Origin: Calonectria ilicicola
Lineage: Eukaryota > Ascomycota > Sordariomycetes > Hypocreales > Nectriaceae
DNA length: 64,000 nt
Assembly: GCA_020809705.1 (NCBI GenBank)
Contig: CP085826.1
Coordinates: 4,712,001-4,776,000 of the forward strand
Reading direction: 5' to 3'
In this document: piece by piece, positions 59,701 through 64,000 of the stretch
Layout: each line of letters begins with the position of its first letter
Position numbering within the stretch: position 1 is the first letter of the stretch
Position numbers and translations under genes: made by a program
The notes under the pieces: generated by a model
Told to the model about the DNA's origin: nothing
What the model saw: only the letters and a program-made list of their open reading frames with translations
Databases searched by the model: none

Positions 59701-60646
59701 GTATGCGATTCAGGATACGGCCGAGCGATCGGTTCGGGAATTGCTACGAACGGTTCGAGAGAACGTTTCGGGGGCACCTTTGAAAGCTGTGGACCACATG
59801 GATGACGGCTCATGCATCTCGCTTTCGGTAACCATCTCCGAGGATGGCTCTGCCACGTTCGATTTCGACGGCACAGGCCCAGAGGTTTATGGAAACACCA
59901 ATGCGCCAGTGGCCATTACGCACTCGGCCATCATCTACTCTCTGCGGTGCCTTATCCAGTCTGACATTCCTCTAAACCAGGGCTGTCTGTCCCCAATCAC
60001 CATCAATATTCCCCCATCTTCGCTTCTGGCACCCTCTAAGACGGCCAGTGTCGTGGGAGGCAACGTGCTTACTTCGCAACGCATCACGGATGTCATTCTC
60101 AAGGCTTTCCGGGCAGCTGCAGATAGCCAGGGATGTATGAACAACCTCACGTTTGGAAAAGGCGGGAAGGATGCGGCAGGCAACCATGTCCCCGGGTTTG
60201 GTTACTACGAAACGATAGGAGGGGGCTCTGGGGCTGGCCCGACATGGGAGGGTGAGAGCGGCGTGCATACGCACATGACCAACACGAGGATCACAGATCC
60301 AGAGGTATTCGAGAAGCGATACCCGTGCTTGTTGCATCAGTTTGGCATCCGCGAGGGATCTGGAGGCCCTGGAAAGCACCGCGGCGGCGACGGTATCGTG
60401 CGAGACATTGAGTTCCGTGAAGATGGTATTAAGGTGAGTCTGCTCACGGAGCGACGATCTCGGGCACCGCAGGGCGGCGATGGAGGCGAGGACGGCAGCA
60501 TGGGACAGAATCTCCTTGTAACGCGGGGTGAAGAGGGTCAGACCAGGGTCATCAGCTTGGGAGGCAAGGCAACCGTTGAGGTAGCCTATGGTGACAGAGT
60601 AGTGATTCACACTCCGGGCGGTGGCGGATGGGGAAAGGCCGAATGA
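56720..60646 (+). CDS. OXP1: 5-oxoprolinase (ATP-hydrolysing)
   Basis: Two exons, 56720..57822 and 57871..60646, with a 48-nt intron in phase 2; 1292 aa, the size of eukaryotic 5-oxoprolinases (yeast Oxp1 is 1286). The HyuA-like half opens with [15 protein letters not shown] (~15-29), followed by [20 protein letters not shown] and the actin-fold nucleotide motif [13 protein letters not shown]; the intron interrupts LDINT/VAAGGGS. The HyuB-like half begins near residue 740 ([19 protein letters not shown]) and contains [46 protein letters not shown] and C-terminal [12 protein letters not shown] and [14 protein letters not shown], ending [12 protein letters not shown]. The enzyme opens 5-oxoproline to glutamate with ATP, in glutathione turnover, in the cytosol. 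MATVDS is preferred as start because the sequence before it has no family similarity. All expected blocks are intact. Confidence 0.95.
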
Positions 60647-63174
60647 TTGACTTTGCCCAAGGCTGACTGACTTGACCCGCCAGATGGAGAATGAAAATGT
60701 GGGATTAAACACGAGGAGGATTCAGCGGGGACTGTCGCATCAGATAACGATAACTCATAAACACATGTACATAAATCTACATAGATGGCAACACAAAGAG
60801 AAAGCCCAGCCCAAGAAGAACAAACCACAAGGGGGTCAGGATCATGGATTGCATATACTGCCACAGCGAAGTGAGTGAGGCTGGAGGTTAGGGGGGCTCC
60901 ACTGATTGTTTGATTTGATCTGATCTGATCAACAAGATGAAGGGAAAAAAGAGAGAAGAGGAGACGAGAGAAAGCGAAAAAACTGGGGATACGCGGATCA
61001 CCAGCCAAGCCCTCGATACGGATACACTGCCCCTCCATGCCCCCCCATGTCCCCATTTCATCTCATCGACGGCTCTGAATCCTTCGTTTCATTGCCGCCA
61101 TGGGTCTGCATCGCGAGAGCTGTGTGTGCTGAATGAAATGCAAACTCTACAACGTCCCATTACTCGACCAGCTGCCCCTTTCGTCGTGTCGTGGGCGGGC
61201 AGCCGGAATCGTTATATAGCTATACCAATTCAATTCATCCACCGTTGCTGCCCTCCTCTGCTAGGCTAGCTCAGCGTCGCTTAAGGCCTCGCAGCGTCAG
61301 TGCAGCACACCATCTCATCATCCGCCCGTCGACTCGTGGCAAGCCAGCCTGTGCGCACCGAAGCCCTCCTCCCACTACCCGATTGCTCGAGTCAATGCAG
61401 GGTCGCCCAATCTCTTAAACTGCCGCGTCGTGATTCGCTCCCCAAAGGCCCTACTAGTCTCGGCCCAATTCAAAGTAGCCGCACGGGCGCCAGCAAGCCA
61501 TCGACGAACCCCACGTTTTTGTGGCTTCGCTGAGAAGGATTTCTGAAGCCGCCTCGCGCCAAGGGTCCGTCCGCTATCGTCGCTGTTGCTTATATCCGGG
61601 CAACCCGCGCGCCCGAAACGGTCCAAAGAGAGAACCTTGCGGCGCACCAGAAACTCCCCAGCTCAAAGCAGGAAAGCTTGGCCCTCGTAGAATTGCTGAT
61701 CCTGTAGGGAAAAGGGAAAGGGCCCAGATCGGGACGGATAATAAAATCAAGGCGCTACGGAGGATACGGCACGACAGAAACACGTGCCGTCAATCCGTCT
61801 GACAGCATGGAGCCGGGATGATGGCCTGCCAGCTGAGATGGAATGGGATGGGATGCTACTGTATGTCTTCTGCCTGAGCAATATTCCGGGCAATGCAGAC
61901 AGGGTCTCACAGGGGATGGGCGGATAATGATGTTGGCGGCGGGCAATGAATGAAGGTGTTAATCGGCCAATGGGGACGTTGCGGGACACCTCCATCAAGA
62001 GAGGTGACTGACTGACTGCATTACCATGGTAGACATGGGATCAAAACCCAGCCTATCCCATCTCTATCTGTCTGGCCTGTCTGGGGGCTGGACCAACTAC
62101 GAGATAGGAAAATGGTACGGGTGCCTTGCCAGCCCAATCTAGACCAGCCCCATCCCACTTCATTCACAAGGGGGCCAAGTCGGCTCCGGCCCAGCGACTC
62201 TGAAACCATGGAGCACCTTTCCAACGGTCTTGGCAGCTTACCCGCTAACACAACCAACAGGCCACCTTGGTTTGGTCCAAGTGGTGCCGGCCATCCGCCC
62301 ACGTTGCATTGTTTCTCTCTGGTTGCCAAGAAATGAGAAAAAGAATCTAGGCCTTTTCACTACCTGGTGCTCACCGCCAAGGAAGGGCTGCGCTTACGGG
62401 GCCCAGTCCAGTTGTGGGCACAGGGAGTGGAGAGAAAAAAGCATCAAAAGAGAAGAAAGAGAGGGTTGCAACGTCGTGAGCCTAGAGTAGCATAGCATGG
62501 TGGTGATGATGATGCTGATGCTGATGGATGGCGTAGCCGATGGTTTGCGCGATTGATCTAGCTAGAAAGAAACTCAAGCCAGCACCAGCACCAGCTCCCG
62601 TTGGGAAACATCAAACAGCACAAGCATGGAGCTGTCAGTGCCACGGGCTCTCCCTGGTCCCCGGGCATTATTGCGAGCTATGCAGCTGCCATGACAAATG
62701 GTTCTTGATCCATTTCCCATTCAGATTCAGTTCCCGCACTAGCCCTATCGCCCGCTCACCTCACCACCCACTCGCCCTATCTCGCTCACTCTCTCTCTTC
62801 ACTCTCTCTCGCACTTTTCCCTTCATGGCCCAAATCGACTTCTTCCCTGGGCCGCACTGCGCCCCTGCGCCCTGTTGGCTCCCTGTTGGCTCCCTGTTGG
62901 CTCCCGGGGTGGATTCCACTTACACCTCTGGGCCTGCTTTGATTTATTATATCATGCATAGCCCAATCCTTCCCTCTCTTCTGGTCGCCTTGTCGTAGCA
63001 CGTCTGTCCGTATACATCTTTTTTCTTTCTTCCTTCACGCTCCTTGTTGCTCGTTGCTCGCCAGCCAATGGCCTAGGTGCTGTACATACATATACTCTAG
63101 ACGCCTTTCTCTTCAACACCCAGGGTTTCATCCTTACTACCAGCACTGACGTCGCCTTTTAACCACCGCCCACA
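60647..63174. other. 2.5 kb intergenic
   Basis: Left part is 3' flank of the 5-oxoprolinase gene. The right ~450 bp, before the esterase gene, is pyrimidine-rich (CTCTCTC runs near 62780-62820) and likely promoter/leader. No frame has recognisable content. A short minisatellite lies at 62870-62905 and a GATGCT/GATGAT run near 62500-62527. Confidence 0.5.
62870..62905 (+). repeat. minisatellite, 11-bp unit x 3
   Basis: CCCTGTTGGCT occurs three times head to tail (62870, 62881, 62892) in the esterase upstream region. Confidence 0.8.
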
Positions 63175-64000
63175 ATGGCCTCGGATTCCCCCCCACTCAG
63201 TCGCAAACTGCAGCACTTCTTTAATAAATCCCCAACCGTATGGTTGCCGGCTTTAAAAAATGACACCGTTTCTGCAAAACCCGCAAAGGATAACAATGGT
63301 TCTGCTCCCGGCACTTCGGATGGTCCTGAGCCCTCCCCTCGCCTCTCGGATACCACGGCCCCCGAAGTGCCCTCAGAAGTCGTTTCCCAGCCCAAAAAGT
63401 ACACTCGGAAGAGATTACTCTGCCTTGCTCTGCCTCCTCTCATTGTCATGGTAGCCCTCAGTCTAGCCCTAGGCTTGTACTATGGATTAACAAAGGTAAA
63501 ATTAAGATCAAAACGGTACCCATTCAAGACGTCCTGTAAGTCATATACTAATAAGTTATACAGAGACATCATCTTCATGACGGCCCTGTCATTGATCTGG
63601 GTTATTCTAAATATGAGGGCACCCATATTGGCAATGGCATCAGTGAGTTTCTTGGCATGCGCTACGCTCAGCCTCCTACTAGCGACTTGAGATGGCGTGC
63701 TCCAGTCTCCCCCCAGCAGACCAAGGGTATCCAGAGTGCCCAGACTGTAAGCCACTCCCAATTATGATTCCCTTTCTAATCTCTTTCTAACTGTCAATTC
63801 TCTCCAGTTCGGCTCATACTGTCCCGGTGTTGACCAAACACTCAGCGAGAACGGTCCAAGCGAAGACTGTCTCTTTGTGAATGTCTGGGCGCCAGCAAAT
63901 GCCACTGCTAACGACAAGCTTCCCGTCATGGTCTTCATTCAGGGTGGTGGTAAGTTACTTTTGCCCTCCCAGTTTCGAACTTGACTAACACCTTGACAAG
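63175..64000 (+). CDS. membrane-anchored type-B carboxylesterase, 5' part
   Basis: Exons 63175..63495, 63564..63746 and 63808..63949 join in phase 0, 0 and 1; the next intron starts GTAAGT at 63950 and runs to about the window end, so the gene is truncated here (215 residues visible). Residues 1-78 are hydrophilic, then LLCLALPPLIVMVALSLALG (~80-103) is a single membrane segment, giving a type II topology. The catalytic domain then begins: GYSKYEGTHIGNGISEFLGM, RYAQPPTSDLRWRAP, the disulfide and acidic motif NGPSEDCLFVNVWAP (EDCL), and VMVFIQGGG, the oxyanion-hole region. The Ser nucleophile (GESAG) would lie beyond the window. Carboxylesterases of this kind hydrolyse ester bonds; the substrate is unknown. 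The first intron uses AAG/GTAAAA because the tempting GTAAGT at 63535 would leave only 29 nt. Confidence 0.85.

Noticed and set aside
63535..63563. GTAAGT...ACAG as an intron in the carboxylesterase gene
   Set aside because: It would be only ~29 nt, too short for a spliceosomal intron; the GTAAAA donor at 63496 gives a 68-nt intron and correct phase.

Overview
The window looks like nuclear DNA of a filamentous ascomycete, most likely a Sordariomycete and plausibly Hypocreales. The genes carry short GT-AG introns (mostly 50-100 nt), intergenic spaces reach several kb, promoters are pyrimidine-rich, and there is a HET-domain gene, a Zn2Cys6 regulator and an AT-saturated transposon relic. Protein families rather than database hits drove the assignment; the genus cannot be fixed from what is visible.

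Layout. 0.9-1.5 kb (-): RCR-type membrane protein. 2.9-4.8 kb: a 1.86 kb element with 36-bp terminal inverted repeats whose interior is almost pure A/T. 5.8-6.5 kb (-): small conserved-looking protein of unknown role. 10.0-11.9 kb (+): Nha1/Sod2-type Na+/H+ antiporter. 12.0-18.5 kb: gene-poor, relic-rich tract with a spliced but stop-interrupted unknown gene (-) and an SNF2-like helicase scrap (+). 18.5-22.8 kb (-): pyruvate carboxylase with ten exons, including exons of 21, 8 and 12 nt. 22.8-27.9 kb: long intergenic. 28.0-28.7 kb (-): mitochondrial pyruvate carrier subunit MPC1. 30.0-31.3 kb (-): PGAP4-like glycosyltransferase with an internal pair of membrane segments. 33.2-35.0 kb (-): HET-domain protein. 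36.8-40.4 kb (+): NF-X1 zinc-finger protein. 41.1-42.5 kb (-): BEM46/ABHD13-type hydrolase. 47.8-49.6 kb (+): LYAR-type zinc-finger protein. 50.2-51.3 kb (-): PEX10. 52.3-54.5 kb (-): Zn2Cys6 transcription factor. 55.1-55.8 kb (-): unrecognised gene or relic. 56.7-60.6 kb (+): 5-oxoprolinase. 63.2-64.0 kb (+): 5' part of a membrane-anchored type-B carboxylesterase, cut by the window end.

Most genes are ordinary housekeeping genes with no sign of an operon or secondary-metabolite cluster. Pyruvate carboxylase and MPC1 both act on cytosolic pyruvate and lie next to each other, but nothing shows co-regulation. The most unusual items are the TIR-bounded AT-saturated element, the micro-exon series in pyruvate carboxylase, and the decayed tract between the antiporter and pyruvate carboxylase. 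Exon boundaries were deduced by hand from splice consensus, reading phase and family similarity. I found no tRNA, rRNA or CRISPR.
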